From Haliclona indistincta (lineage: Eukaryota > Porifera > Demospongiae > Haplosclerida > Chalinidae): 64,000 nucleotides of DNA. Location: assembly GCA_964017065.1 (NCBI GenBank), contig OZ024788.1, positions 10,228,457 to 10,292,456 of the forward strand, given 5' to 3'. The notes below the pieces were generated by a model. That model was not told the DNA's origin and did not search any database. It worked only from the letters and a program-made list of their open reading frames with translations. Shown one piece after another: positions 41,302 through 51,849 of the stretch (positions are counted from its first letter, which is position 1; every line of letters begins with the position of its first letter). The position numbers and the translations under genes are program-made.

Positions 41302-42471
41302 TTTTTGATTTTTTGCTATAAACTTTTCTGATAATTTTGTATCGGTTAATGTAACGATGATTGATCTTATTATTTTAAATCATTTTTGTATTTTTTTAAT
41401 GTTTTTTAATGTAATGTGAGTCAAGACACTTCCAAGACTTTCACTTCCTACTTCATTTCATTCCAACTAATTATGACAACATTCATTTACAACCCAACAA
41501 TCGAGATTGCCCTAATTCATCCAGTATGTTTATATTATAACATCATTAATACATGTATGCTTCCACAATCTGCTCCTCATCTCAAATTTGTAATGCTATT
41601 TATCTACAAATTGTTTTTTTGTTCACAACAACAAAGCTCTAAATCACAGAATCTGATGTACATTTTAGTTCCAAAATTAATGACAAAATCTTTTCACTAG
41701 TCATTGTAAGCATTCTTTTACAGCTTAAAGATTTAGTCTCACCATGAGGCATTATTTTGCTCTATCATTGTTATAACCATTTTATGTACCATTACAATCC
41801 CTCAGACAAAAAAAATAACTCCTCTACCTCTAGACCACACTAACCTGTACACCGAGTCGTGACTGACACACAGTTTTCACAATAATTATTGTTATAGCAG
41901 CTGTTGAACTCTAACATGTTGTTTCAAGATGACCTCCAGATTGTCTTCATGATGGGTTGATAAAGTTGCAACCATCCTACCTGAGTAAAACAATGATAAA
42001 GTGAATCTATAACATATGAAACTATTACACAAGATGCATTGTCAATAGTACTGGTTATTGAAAGTCTAAACATGTACTTTAACAAGTGACAAAAAATTTT
42101 CTGACAATTGACAACCAACCAAACTTTATATACAGCACAAACAATGATGTAGCTAATACATACCTAACTTCCAAAATGTGCAGACGTTCCTGCTCAAAGT
42201 GACAGCTCGAACACTAAAGGTCACTCGCTATCACGTGATCGGACAGCTGGCAAAGAAACAAATATAACTTGTAAAGCTTTACACAGGGAAGAAACATTGT
42301 TTTACCTGCTGTTAAAGGCATCCATCTGGAATCTTTGTACCAAATTTTGTGAAAACAGAACTAGCCTTTGAGGAACCACGCCGACTACTAATAAGCGCCA
42401 TAGAGAACTGCACGAGCACCAAAAACGTGCACCGGAAATGACGTAATTGTGTAAATAAAATTGCGTGATTT
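41302..42471. other. 3' region of the Academ-like element, no gene seen
   Basis: AT-rich sequence with no frame I can support. On the minus strand 42520-42600 has a short ATG-opened stretch with a GTAAAA donor-like end, just outside the right terminal repeat, which resembles 18830-18860; too short to call. Confidence 0.5.
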
Positions 42472-42491
42472 TTCCAGTTGCGATCTGACTG
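42472..42491 (-). repeat. Right terminal inverted repeat of the island element
   Basis: Complement of the left repeat at 19068-19087, followed by TTTA. Confidence 0.75.
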
Positions 42492-43040
42492 TTTATAGTT
42501 TCAGGCCCTGTACAACAGAAACGTTCGGGTTTTACCGATGGCAAGCAAGTGCTGTTCGCAAATTTTGACGACAAAAATGTAGCTCATCGATCGCAGCCAT
42601 TTTACATTGCTGGTATTACATGCTTTTTAAAATAATAATTTGCAATGATTATATGCAGGGAAACACAATAGCCAGTAATGCTAATTTTAAGTGAACCCTA
42701 AGAATAAACAGATTTTTGGACTATTTTGGAGGAATGGGGACACACTGGATAAAAGCACCAAACTTTTTCCTGCATGTCCTTGGGTACTAAGCGTTGATTT
42801 TTTAATAGGACCTAACCGCGTAGTGCATTCTGACAACTTTTATGATAATTTTATATTTTAACGTTCATGAATAATTAATGAGTACATACATTTTGTACAT
42901 AAACCATTTCTCAACTGGTTAAAACTTACTCTACTATGTACTTCTACTGGTATATTAAATAATGAATCATCCCCAGCAATGATTTTGTTGGTTACTTCAG
43001 TGTAAAGTATATTTACAAAGTTCAGTGCATGACCAGTTAG

Positions 43041-43081
43041 CCATAGATAAATACCCCATGTACATGGGGTATTTATCTATG
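43041..43081. mobile_element. 40-bp perfect palindrome with 6-bp target duplication
   Basis: 43042-43081 is a perfect palindrome (20 + 20), starting CATAGATAAATACCCCATGT. AGTTAG flanks it at 43035-43040 and 43082-43087. The opposite arm of the enclosing foldback (about 43930-43945) has the uninterrupted sequence with one AGTTAG, so it is an insertion. Confidence 0.8.
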
Positions 43082-43448
43082 AGTTAGCTTAATTTCTTGC
43101 AAGTACATCTGCACCACAGCCTTTCTCACTTTTATATCCACACTTAACTAGTTCATGACATGCTTTGTTGGCTATTGGTTGTGTCATCCAAATAGGCATC
43201 CGCTGTTTCTGCTGCTGCAAGTCCATCCCCAAGATTCTGGAGTAGGCCTCCGCTATTCACTTGTAGCCCAGATACTAACCTGATAAGCAGCTCACCTTGC
43301 ATGTTGCAATAGAGCATTGACTGTCGGTGGAATGTATTCCATAGTTTTGCTTTCTTGACAAATAGTTCCATTCTTGCTTCATCGATGAGCTCAAAACTGC
43401 TACTCCTTGCTGAAAAGGCAGCCTGCAATTGCTTCCCAGATGTTTCCA

Positions 43449-43729
43449 CAACATTTCTTACAGTCTTTCTCGGGTCTTTCTAGCACTATCTTACAGTATT
43501 TCAAGCACTATATCTTACAGTATTTCAAGCACTATCTTACAGTATTTCTAGCACTATCTTACAGTATTTCTAGCACTATCTTACAGTATTTCTAGCACCA
43601 TCTTACAGTATTTCTAGCACTATCTTACAGTATTTCTTGCACTATCTTACAGTATTTCTTGCACTATCTTACAGCATTTCTTGCATTATCTTACAGCCTT
43701 TCTTGCACTATCTTACAGCCTTTCATAAT
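43449..43729. repeat. 22-bp tandem repeat, about 12 units
   Basis: Unit 'tcttacagtatttctagcac' plus 'ta', with drift to 'ttgcac' and 'cctttc' toward the right. It forms most of the loop of the foldback at 42915-44117. Confidence 0.85.
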
Positions 43730-44552
43730 GAGTAACAGTTTTGAGTAGTATCTGGGCTACAAGTGAACAGCGGAGGCCTACACCAGAATCTAGGGGACTT
43801 GCATGGACTGACAGCAGCAGAAATAGATGCCTATTTGGATGACAACCAATAGCCAACAAAGCATGCCTTGAACTAGTTAAGTGTGGATGTAACAGTGAGA
43901 AAGGTTGTGGTGCAGATGTACTTGCAAGAAATTAAGCTAACTGGTCATGCACTGAACTTTGTAAATATACTTGTCCAGTACTTGTCAGTATAATTATAAT
44001 GCATACTAAAATGTTCTTTTCATTTTGTAACACTGAAGTAAACAACAAAATCATTGCTGATGATGATTCATTATTTAATATACCAGTAGAAGTACATAGT
44101 AGAGTAAGTTTTAGCCATCTGACACACCAAAAATAACAATGTTGAACTTCCGATCAGAGACAGAAGATAAGGACTTGGAGCCATGGTGAGATTGAGGCTG
44201 CAGGGATGTGGAATGAGACTCATTAGATCGAGGCAAAGACACAGGAACAGCATCAGCATCAGGAGACACGTACTGTAGGTGGGGACTCAGCCATGGGACT
44301 TTGAATGAACAGATTCCTCGGCGTTTCATTCACATTGTAGAGTTAGCTCCTAAGTCACGGTTTGCAGAAGGAGCTTTGCAGCTGAAGCCAACCTGCTTGC
44401 TATTGAAATTGCACTGCTAACCAGAAGACAGCAAAGTGCCGACCACAAGGTGTGTCACGTGGGCGTGACCATGAACACAGCCATTGATCTTGGCTTTGAT
44501 AGGCTTTTTCTTGAGATGTCTACGGTACCTCCAGAGCTGTCCTGCAGTTTAG

Positions 44553-44770
44553 TCTCGTCCCCAGGCTCTCGATATAGAGCCTGGTACACATTGTACGCTC
44601 ATGCGTTAATTATGTCCAAATATGGCATGATCAATTGAATGGCATGATTCGGCAAATTCAACAGATTCGGTGAAAATCATGCCTTATTTGGACATAATTA
44701 ACGCATGCGCATACAATGTTTACCAGGCCCTCTCCTCAGCTTTGGGAGGCGGGGCCTGGGGACGAGGCTA
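44553..44770. mobile_element. Foldback element with 13-bp flanking repeats
   Basis: Arms CTCGTCCCCAGGC ... GCGTTAATTATGTCCAAATA pair with their complements; the centre is near 44655. TCCTGCAGTTTAG is repeated at 44540-44552 and 44771-44783. No reading frame. Confidence 0.75.
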
Positions 44771-44799
44771 TCCTGCAGTTTAGAGTAACTCAACTATGG

Positions 44800-45075
44800 G
44801 CGCTTTGTAGTCAGAGAGGTCCAAGATGGCCGTCAAGGTGAGCCAGCCATAACTCGACAACGAAAGCACTTTAGCAAAATCCAGGAGTCACATTGCAACC
44901 CATTGTCGCGCTTATCATGCTCATGACCATACCAAGGCGTAGAAGTGATCGCTGATCTCTGTAGCTCGATGGACAGAATGAACGAACAAACGACATAGCA
45001 AGTACCGTAACCCTCGCGCATGCGCCGAGAGTGAATGACCGAGTGTCCCTCGCGCATGCACCGAGGATTAACTAG
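44800..45075 (-). mobile_element. Possible Helentron-like 5' end
   Basis: On the minus strand TTAATCCTCGGTGCATGCGC is followed by two related palindromic GCGCATGCGCGAGGG blocks and 'TTACGGTACTTGC', matching the fragment next to WDR19 exon 10. The 3' end was not found. Confidence 0.35.
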
Positions 45076-45129
45076 GATGACGGAGCGGCCGGAGAGACTG
45101 TACTGCTGCCTAGCCTAGCTAGCGCCTCG

Positions 45130-45294
45130 AGGGGCAAGCCACAGTAAATGTAAAACGAGCGCAGCCAAGCGCAAAATCTAATTAATATTCATGAAATGGC
45201 GTCATTAAGACACATTCGTTATTCTCTAAAAAGCTAGTGCGATGATGTCGCGCAACGTACGCTGTACTGCTGAGTGTGTACTTGACTCAAGGCT
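45130..45294 (-). mobile_element. Fragment of the MITE seen at 32481-32792
   Basis: Shares TAATTAATATTCATGAA and the ACTCAGCAGTACAGC region with that element in inverted orientation. It is cut off by the element at 45295-45658. Confidence 0.55.
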
Positions 45295-45658
45295 TGTCCG
45301 CACTACAGAACTGGTTCAATGTACATTAGCTAAATATCTGATCAAAGTGCTTACCGCATGTTTGCACTGGTCGCCATTAACGTAAGCAACAGCTTACTAA
45401 ACAATCAAAAAATGGTCTTACCATGTACCATCGCTAGTCTGTGTGTTTCGCGCCCTTTCTTTGCCCGAGTGTGGACCAGGGCTTTCTTCTTTAGCACTGT
45501 ACTAGCCAGTCTTCATTAGTCTCAAATGCGTGTTTGAGACCACACCCACATCCAATCCAGTTTCAAGTCGCTTCAACACACCTCCGTAGGTGCATTGGGG
45601 CAAATGCGCGTTGATTCACATAGGTTCAGTTCTGCAAAATTGACGTGTAGTGCGGACA
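45295..45658. mobile_element. 364-bp element with TGTCCGCACTACA ends
   Basis: TGTCCGCACTACA at the left and its exact complement at the right; 'gaactggttcaat' follows inside the left end and a related sequence borders the right end. No coding capacity. Confidence 0.65.
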
Positions 45659-45804
45659 GGATTAAACTGGTTTCGAATGTGTATTGAACCAAGTAGAAGG
45701 TCGCTCACTGTCGCTGGCTGAAAAGTAACTCCAGACAGACAGTATTTCAGCAGCTCTTGGGCATAAACGTCCGGCATACAACTTGCAACTCAGCATACAT
45801 GTGT

Positions 45805-45985
45805 TTATAAATTTTCGTTGTTAAAAAATGTTCGTGTCTTTAATTTTCGTGGTTGATCCTAACCACGAAAATATTTTAACAATGAACAGTCATGCAGTGT
45901 TGTCTAGAAACTGTGTGTTAACATATATTCGTGGGGCAGGTCCACCCACGAAAATATTTAACACGAAAATTTTGTTACACGAAAA
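45805..45985. repeat. Small repeat with multiple CACGAAAATATTT motifs
   Basis: Inverted and direct copies of 'acgaaaatattt/aattttcgtg' spaced over about 180 bp suggest a decayed MITE. From 45986 to 47078 I see no gene. Confidence 0.5.
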
Positions 45986-47078
45986 TTTCCCGATTTACAG
46001 TACTTTTCAGTTTCACTAATGATGAATTGAGCAGCAACATGCAACAAGCTAAAGCCACTATCATTGCCGGCAGCATACCTCATGGATTGTTGCCATCATT
46101 GTTACCTTGTGTAATTATTGTCAGTGCACTGAATACTTTCTTTTAAACTTTTTGCCAGATGACAAGACAGTACTAGCTGTCTGAAAGACAAAATAATTAT
46201 TTGTGTCGATAACGATAATTATAACGGTAACATTGCTGATGCTGTCTTTGGTGGCTTTGTAAGAATCCAAGAGTTGATATAATCCAAACAGAATCATAAA
46301 ACCAGACTTGTTTCACACTCTTTTTCTATAGTTACAATATACTGTCACACTCTAGCTCAGCAGAGGCATCAGTGATACAATTCAAGCACACTCTCCATGT
46401 GCTGGCATGGAAGGAACATTACAAAACCATCATACATCAGCCAGCAGATTATTATTTGTATTTGGCTGACAATGAAATTACCATGATGCATCTTACAGTC
46501 TGTCAAACTCACCATCACTGCGGAAGTGCTACATTTTGATGATTTTTATGGTACTGTTGTAGGCTATTATAATTATAGAGTGCTACAGTGTCTCTGAACC
46601 CTTCTAACACTTCTAGACGATGTATTGGCACTCCATATTAGAGAAGACTCACTGTTACTTCTTAGGGAACTTGGTAAACACTGTCTGTACTGCTGTTTGT
46701 ATGCATTACCAGCATTGCTACCGTGCAACGGGTTCTACGTCACGCGTAAGCCCGCCCACCCAGGAAATGTTTTAAAAGTGCCGTTTTGGCAGCTAAATTC
46801 AATTCAATGCTCATCAGGTGTCAGTCAATAGCAACTAGCAGAACTGCTGACGGTAGTCAGCCACAGCATGCAGCCACAGATGTAGGGATCTATGGTCTGT
46901 TAGCAAGTCAATCGTGTTACCATTCCATGCTTGCTCCTTGTTGGTTTACATTGTGGACCAGTAGCAGATTTCTTTATCCCTACATCCTTTTGATTTCGTT
47001 AGAAATCTTTTTATTTTCTTTACATTATTATGTAGTGATTGAAAAATAATTATATTAATTGACATGCAATGTACACAT

Positions 47079-47084
47079 TTTATT
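47079..47084 (-). promoter_or_regulatory. Poly(A) signal of the secreted fibrinogen-like gene
   Basis: AATAAA on the minus strand, 40 bases after the stop codon. Confidence 0.6.
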
Positions 47085-47123
47085 CTACATCTACGGTGTA
47101 CATGTTCAGTTCATATTTCTTGA

Positions 47124-48002
47124 TCAGCGCACAAAGAACCGATAAGACTCAAGAGGGACGTCCTCATCACCAAATCCCTGATCATGACATACCCTCAGTT
47201 CTATGGAGTCGGTAGATACTCCATCAACATCTGCTTTGAAATATGGCATGGTTGGTGCCTGACAGCATGGTGGCTCTTTTAGAGTGCAGTCCTTGCCATC
47301 CCAGAGAACATCATTGGGAAAGAACTTCCAAACTCCATTAGGAGTAGGATTTCCACTTTCACAGTACCAGTTGTTTTTGGCAAAGGTTGGTACTGTATCA
47401 CTATTACCTTGATTACAAGGACATGTGTTTCCATTATTAGCTCCTGATGAATAGCCTGCAGCATAAGACCAGATGTGCTTGCGAGGCTTGCTGCCATGAG
47501 TAATGGATATACCGTCCAGATAGGTGGAATCGATTTTAGCAGACTTGCCATGGAAAGCATCAGGAGTCTTGTACTGGTAGCCAGCCACAAACCCACACAC
47601 CTGTGTGTGGGGAAAACCAAAAGTGTTGAACATGGTTGATTTGCAGGCACTGGCACGATTGCCACACAGTCTTTTGCTACCATACATGCCTTCATCAAGA
47701 CCAGGAGGGCATTTGGATCCCGTAAGTGTCATGTCCAATTCGGCTACCTTCATCCATCCTTTTTTGGGACCACAGTAGGTGTGCGTCATATCACAGAATA
47801 CGTCCCTTACCACACGATTGCCATTGCTCATAAAAGCGATTGTGTATTCACCATCAGTAGGAGTCTTGTTGGCACATTTTGCTGCCCTGTATGCCTCTTG
47901 ACAGCTAGAGGGCAGTGGTGGGCAAGTTTGTGCTTGTGCTGAGATGCAAACACAGCAGCCGCAGTAGACCGCAAGAGTAAGTAAGAACCAGAGATTGCCC
48001 AT
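47124..48002 (-). CDS. Secreted fibrinogen-related protein (sponge/cnidarian type), intronless
   Basis: 292 residues from ATG 48002; an earlier in-frame ATG at 48068 overlaps the TATA box, so the later one is preferred. It opens with a signal peptide (MGNLWFLLTLAVYCGCC, ending near 'ISAQAQ'). The first third has the 'VFCDM' motif and Gly-Trp context typical of the N-terminal side of fibrinogen-like domains. It continues with many cysteines, 'VCGFVAGYQYKTPDAF', 'DGISITHGSKPRKHIWSYAA', 'CPCNQ', 'DVLWDGKDC', and ends 'IELRVCHDQGFGDEDVPLESYRFFVR'. From memory this domain set is common in secreted proteins of sponges and corals, of unknown function, perhaps a lectin. It is intact, and a fragment of a relative is at 50880-51117. 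Confidence 0.8.
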   Translation of the reverse strand: MGNLWFLLTLAVYCGCCVCISAQAQTCPPLPSSCQEAYRAAKCANKTPTDGEYTIAFMSNGNRVVRDVFCDMTHTYCGPKKGWMKVAELDMTLTGSKCPPGLDEGMYGSKRLCGNRASACKSTMFNTFGFPHTQVCGFVAGYQYKTPDAFHGKSAKIDSTYLDGISITHGSKPRKHIWSYAAGYSSGANNGNTCPCNQGNSDTVPTFAKNNWYCESGNPTPNGVWKFFPNDVLWDGKDCTLKEPPCCQAPTMPYFKADVDGVSTDSIELRVCHDQGFGDEDVPLESYRFFVR

Positions 48003-48056
48003 TGACTTGATTGAAACTTGAATCGTGATGAGTGAAGTTTCAGGCTCTGCATGATG

Positions 48057-48063
48057 CTTTATA
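48057..48063 (-). promoter_or_regulatory. TATA box of the secreted fibrinogen-like gene
   Basis: TATAAAG on the minus strand, 55 bases before the chosen ATG. Confidence 0.55.
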
Positions 48064-48069
48064 TGCAAG

Positions 48070-50375
48070 TTGGTTCTTTACATTGTGTGCATCAGCAGTT
48101 TGACAACATGCACGTGATATCCAATAAAACTGTGTTAGTTCCTTCTTTTTTGGAACAAACTGTTAGTTCAATCTTTTTGCAAAAAAATGTCAACATGCTA
48201 CATACCATAATGATAACTAAGTAACTTATCTTCCTCAAACAAGGGTGTACTATGGTCTCAAGTTATATGTTCATTCTTCGTACTTACTAGCAAAGAGTAG
48301 ACACTCACTTGCTGTGATACTTGTTTCTTGCAAGAAAGATGTATAATTTAACACCACACAGCTACACACTAGCATTTTTTTGTTAAATCTTCTGTTACTT
48401 TATGAGTAACAAGGCAAGAACCAGCTAGCACAAGTGTTATTATTAAGGTCTTCCTAGTTGATTGGACGATGGGTCTGAACTAAAGAATCCCAGTCTCGAG
48501 CCATTCCCATGTCCCTCCCTGCAAGAGCTGCAGTAACAGGCACGCGCTACCATAACAGTTAGCATGCACTGACATTTTGTGCTTTGTACACTAAAAACTT
48601 TTACAATCTGTGATTAGTCATCACAATGGAAACTGCTGATACGTGCGGGTACTGAACTGATTGTAGCACAGCTAACGACGAGCCTAACATAAATTAACAT
48701 AATTTAGTGTTTAGAGCTTTTAAATTGGTGATTATGAAAATAACATTTGCTGAGCGCCTTAGCTCGAAGCATACAGTGTTGGCAGCTATCTCAGTTACCA
48801 AATAGTCACACATTCACCATTGTCACAAATACAAATGTAGGTGACTGCTGTGTTGACGGCAGTTACATGCTGTACAATTGAGTGACTTTGTCTTCCAGCA
48901 AAATCTGTAGACAGTTATGTTTTGACATATACAGTTATAATGTCTTCCGTATAAACAAAACATAACTGTTCTTTACCTAAGGTTCCACTTTGTGTCACTG
49001 ATGCATTGGTTAGCCAATGGCTAAAGCACAATAATTATATTCTAGCCTGGTTATTTTGCTACAGCAAGCATGAATAGCATAGTCTGTTGCCCATGATAGT
49101 ATAAAATTCTGTATAATAATAAATTAATGCGAGTGGATTTGAGAAAAGGATCACTTCACTCCTGCAATTTTTGAATGAACGCATGTTTTCAACTTGCTGC
49201 CATTCATCCAAATTTAGTATCATGACTCTAAAACCTGATATACAGCAAGCACATAATATTATCGTACACAAAAAGTTTCATTGAGTTTCAGTACTATTTG
49301 ACCAAGTAGCAACCATTTGAAAACAGGCACGCTTGCAGAAGCTAAGTGATCCTTTTCTCAAATCCGCTCACTTTTAAGTAGTCAGTAATGAATATGCAGC
49401 ACTACACTTTGTAGTGTGCTCATTAGAGACACTGTAGTTTTCATCAGCTCCACGTTTGTTATAGCTCAAGACACTTGTAGCACTCATCAGAGCACGAGCA
49501 ACCTTGGATTCGCCTACTATTCATTGTTTAATTAAACTGCTGGTTGTATATGAAAGCTCATCTCTATGGGTGCTGGCAGTTGCATTTAGAATCTGTTTCA
49601 AGCCATGTCTTGGTGCAAAACCTGGATTTCTGATCGCTCTTTATTATCTTCTAACACAGCAACCTTACTAGAGCCATACATAGCACCTGTAGAATATCAT
49701 TGCTAGAAGTGACGTTTACCTCCATCAAGGGTGTTGACTATCTTTGATTCCAGAATGTTGCACTGCTCATACTTCATGTAAACAAGCTGTATCCATCATT
49801 GGTAGCAGTCACATATTGCTCTGATAAACGATACAATTCACACGACAGCTGTATACATGTGTATGCTGTTTATATACCAAACTGAATAACAACTTAAAGG
49901 AAATTACTTCATTGTTGATGAACCAAGCATTGCAGCGTCAGTTTCTGGTAATGATGACTTCACCAGCAAGCAAGCAAGTATAGGTTTGGGGGAAAGTGAT
50001 GCTACACTGTCATCCTTCAAACAAATGTACTGTACACACATGACTGCACTTCCTGTGCCATGTGTTTGACAATATCTTCATTCACCTAGAATGTACACGG
50101 TATTGGCTGCAGTAGATGCACTGTAAAACTGTTTTGGAACATAAAAATGAGCTACTGAACTTAATGCTTTTGAGTAAGTAGGCTAAAGCCGACTTGTACG
50201 TCCGTCTTGAGCTGTAAAGCCAGTACGGAGAAGGTGTCTGTGCTTTGTCTGCTTTCAATTGGTGCTCAAGCAAAAATTGACATGTTTTAAATTCCATTGG
50301 AGCAACTTTTTGATACAGACCCTTCCTCATGATGCGAAGATGCTGGGCTACCAGACTAAGCTAGTTTTGCTCTAC
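48070..50375. other. Intergenic region without recognisable gene
   Basis: Contains the M1 MITE at 49133-49369 and a palindromic stretch at 48757-48780 (GCTGAGCGCCTTAGCTCGAAGC split as GCTGAGCGCC and TTAGCTCGAAGC) resembling the one at 7500-7522. Reading frames here are short and without features. Confidence 0.5.
49133..49369. mobile_element. Palindromic MITE, family M1, copy c
   Basis: A third, independent insertion of the M1 family, in intergenic sequence between the secreted fibrinogen-like gene and WDR19 copy 2. Both terminal repeats are present, with the interior in reverse orientation relative to copy a. Confidence 0.75.
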
Positions 50376-50450
50376 AGTGGAACCCCTCTTAGAGGACACC
50401 ATCATCTATAATGGACACTTACTGAATATCAAATATAATCCACTTAAGTA
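50376..50450 (-). mobile_element. End fragment of the Tc1/mariner-type MITE
   Basis: CAGTGGAACCCCTCTTAGAG followed by GACACC and 'tataatggacacttactga', the complement of the right part of the element at 12040-12197. Only one end is present. Confidence 0.6.
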
Positions 50451-50539
50451 ATATTTAAACCACAGTAGGCGGTGCATTACGCGATATAAAGCCGAGGGTG
50501 GGGTCAATAACAGTCGAGAACGTGTTGATAATGCATGAG

Positions 50540-50810
50540 CTGAGCAGTTATGTTTTTTGCACTAACACCTGCAAGCAAGTAGTAGCCAAATATGTTTGCA
50601 CAAACACCTGCAAGAAAATTGTAGCCAGTTATGTTTTTGCACAAGTACCTGCCAGAAAATAGTATCCAGTTATGTTTTTGCACTAGCACCTGCAAGCAAG
50701 TAGTAGCGTTTGCATAAACACCTGCAAGAAAATTGTAGCCAGTTATGTTTTTGCACAAGTACCTGCAAGCAAGTAGTAGCCAGTTATGTTTTTGCACAAG
50801 AGTACTAGGC
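50540..50810. repeat. 41-bp tandem repeat, about 6.5 units
   Basis: Unit 'gttatgtttttgcacaagta' plus 'cctgcaagcaagtagtagcc' plus 'a', with variants (aaaattgtagcc) and one shortened unit near 50700. Confidence 0.85.
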
Positions 50811-50879
50811 ATGACTCATGTTTTGCACAAGAACATATTATTAGAGCCTCACTATTCAATGTGAGAACTGACAAAATAC

Positions 50880-51117
50880 CAAGATTCCTGAGTGCTTACA
50901 ACGGAAATCAGGAGTGTACTCATGACCGTAGAAGCATGAAAATCGAACAATGTCTCGGAGTCTATGACGCGTATCATATTCACCATCATTGTTGGCGCAT
51001 TCCTATCCCTCTTGAAAGCTATAGGGTAGTGAAGTACAACTATGTGATTGTGCTGAGATGAAAGCACAAAAGACTGCTGAAGTAAAATTAATAAGAACCA
51101 GAAATTGTTGATTTGTA
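50880..51117 (-). pseudogene. Fragment of the secreted fibrinogen-like gene
   Basis: On the minus strand it aligns with the first part of the gene at 47124-48002: 'tttctggttcttatt' against 'ctctggttcttactt', 'catctcagcacaa', 'agctttcaagag' against 'agctgtcaagag', and 'gatggtgaata'. The frame is lost soon after the signal peptide region and the rest of the gene is absent. Confidence 0.75.
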
Positions 51118-51133
51118 GCAAGCTAGCTATATA

Positions 51134-51849
51134 TATGTTGTGCGCAAACTATGGATCGGGACAATCCATGGATTGCGCCGCCCAAAGTATGGATCCATGC
51201 TTTGCGCAACAATCCATGGATTGTCTGCTCAATCCATGGATCGCGCGAACGAGGGAATCGAAGTACGGATCTCAGCCAAACCATTGATGCATGGACGCTC
51301 ATGAGAAGCGGCAGACTCTGGCTACAAAACCACTGAAGTTCGCCACTGGAGCACCTCTGGCAGCAATGCTGTTCAACATGATTGCCTATAGTATTCTAGC
51401 TAGTAAAAATATGTTTGCTGACGCAGCAAGGTTGAGATACATGAGAATAATATGGTTGTGTGAGTCTTGAGTTCACTGAGGCTGTAATAGCTGGGCAGAG
51501 CATGCAGTGATCACACTAGAAGGCCTCAGTAGCATCTTCTATATATCCCTGGGTTCTCAGTTCAATATCGCTAGTACTACAGCCTGCAATATTAGCAGAG
51601 ATAGTTCATAACTTGCTCGCCTTTGTTATCGCCAGCTGAAAGGTAAGCAACGATTTCTTTTCCTTTCTCTCGACTGATCACCTTGCTCCCTTTCTTCTTT
51701 TGCCCGAACGCTTGACACATGTGTGATTGGGCAATCCATGGATCGCGCAAGTGCTGCGCGATCCATGGATTGCCCGCACAAAGCACGGATCCATACTTTG
51801 AGCAGCGCAATCCATGGATTGTCCCGATCCATGGTTTGCGCATAACATA
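51134..51849. mobile_element. Foldback element with ATCCATGGATTG arms
   Basis: About 120-bp inverted repeats: TATGTTGTGCGCAAACTATG at the left and its near-complement ending at 51849. Each arm is itself built of repeated CAATCCATGGATTG palindromes. The interior (51300-51720) has no clear gene. Its right edge is 70 bp from the first exon of WDR19 copy 2. Confidence 0.8.

Larger units (their letters stand above)
19068..42491. mobile_element. 23.4-kb island bounded by 20-bp perfect TIRs and TTTA flanks (Academ-like, with nested insertions)
   Basis: CAGTCAGATCGCAACTGGAA begins at 19068 and its exact complement ends at 42491. TTTA precedes the left end (19064-19067) and follows the right end (42492-42495). 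A 3-4 bp target duplication and an XPG-type nuclease are, from memory, features of the Academ superfamily, and the gene nearest the right end (36670-41301) has such a nuclease core. The other genes inside look like independent transposons of different superfamilies that landed in it. Caveat: sequence outside the two ends (18835-18900 and 42500-42580) also shows short inverted similarity, so the true termini could lie further out or the insertion could be in a repeated site. Confidence 0.55.
42915..44117. repeat. Foldback structure carrying two inverted remnants of a CXC-type gene
   Basis: Arms 42915-43275 and 43745-44117 are inverted copies. Translating the right arm forward gives 'VKCGCNSEKGCG' and 'SCTELCKY', and both arms encode the 'RLVSGLQVNSGGLLQNLGD' or equivalent segment, so each is a decayed 3' part of a gene like the CXC family seen at 39499-41301. 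The loop holds a 22-bp tandem array. Confidence 0.75.

Noticed and set aside
43449..43729. CRISPR-like array
   Set aside because: Units are contiguous 22-bp repeats with no spacers, in a eukaryotic foldback.
50082..50330. 82-residue minus-strand frame
   Set aside because: No start context, domain, paralogue or splice signals that I can see.
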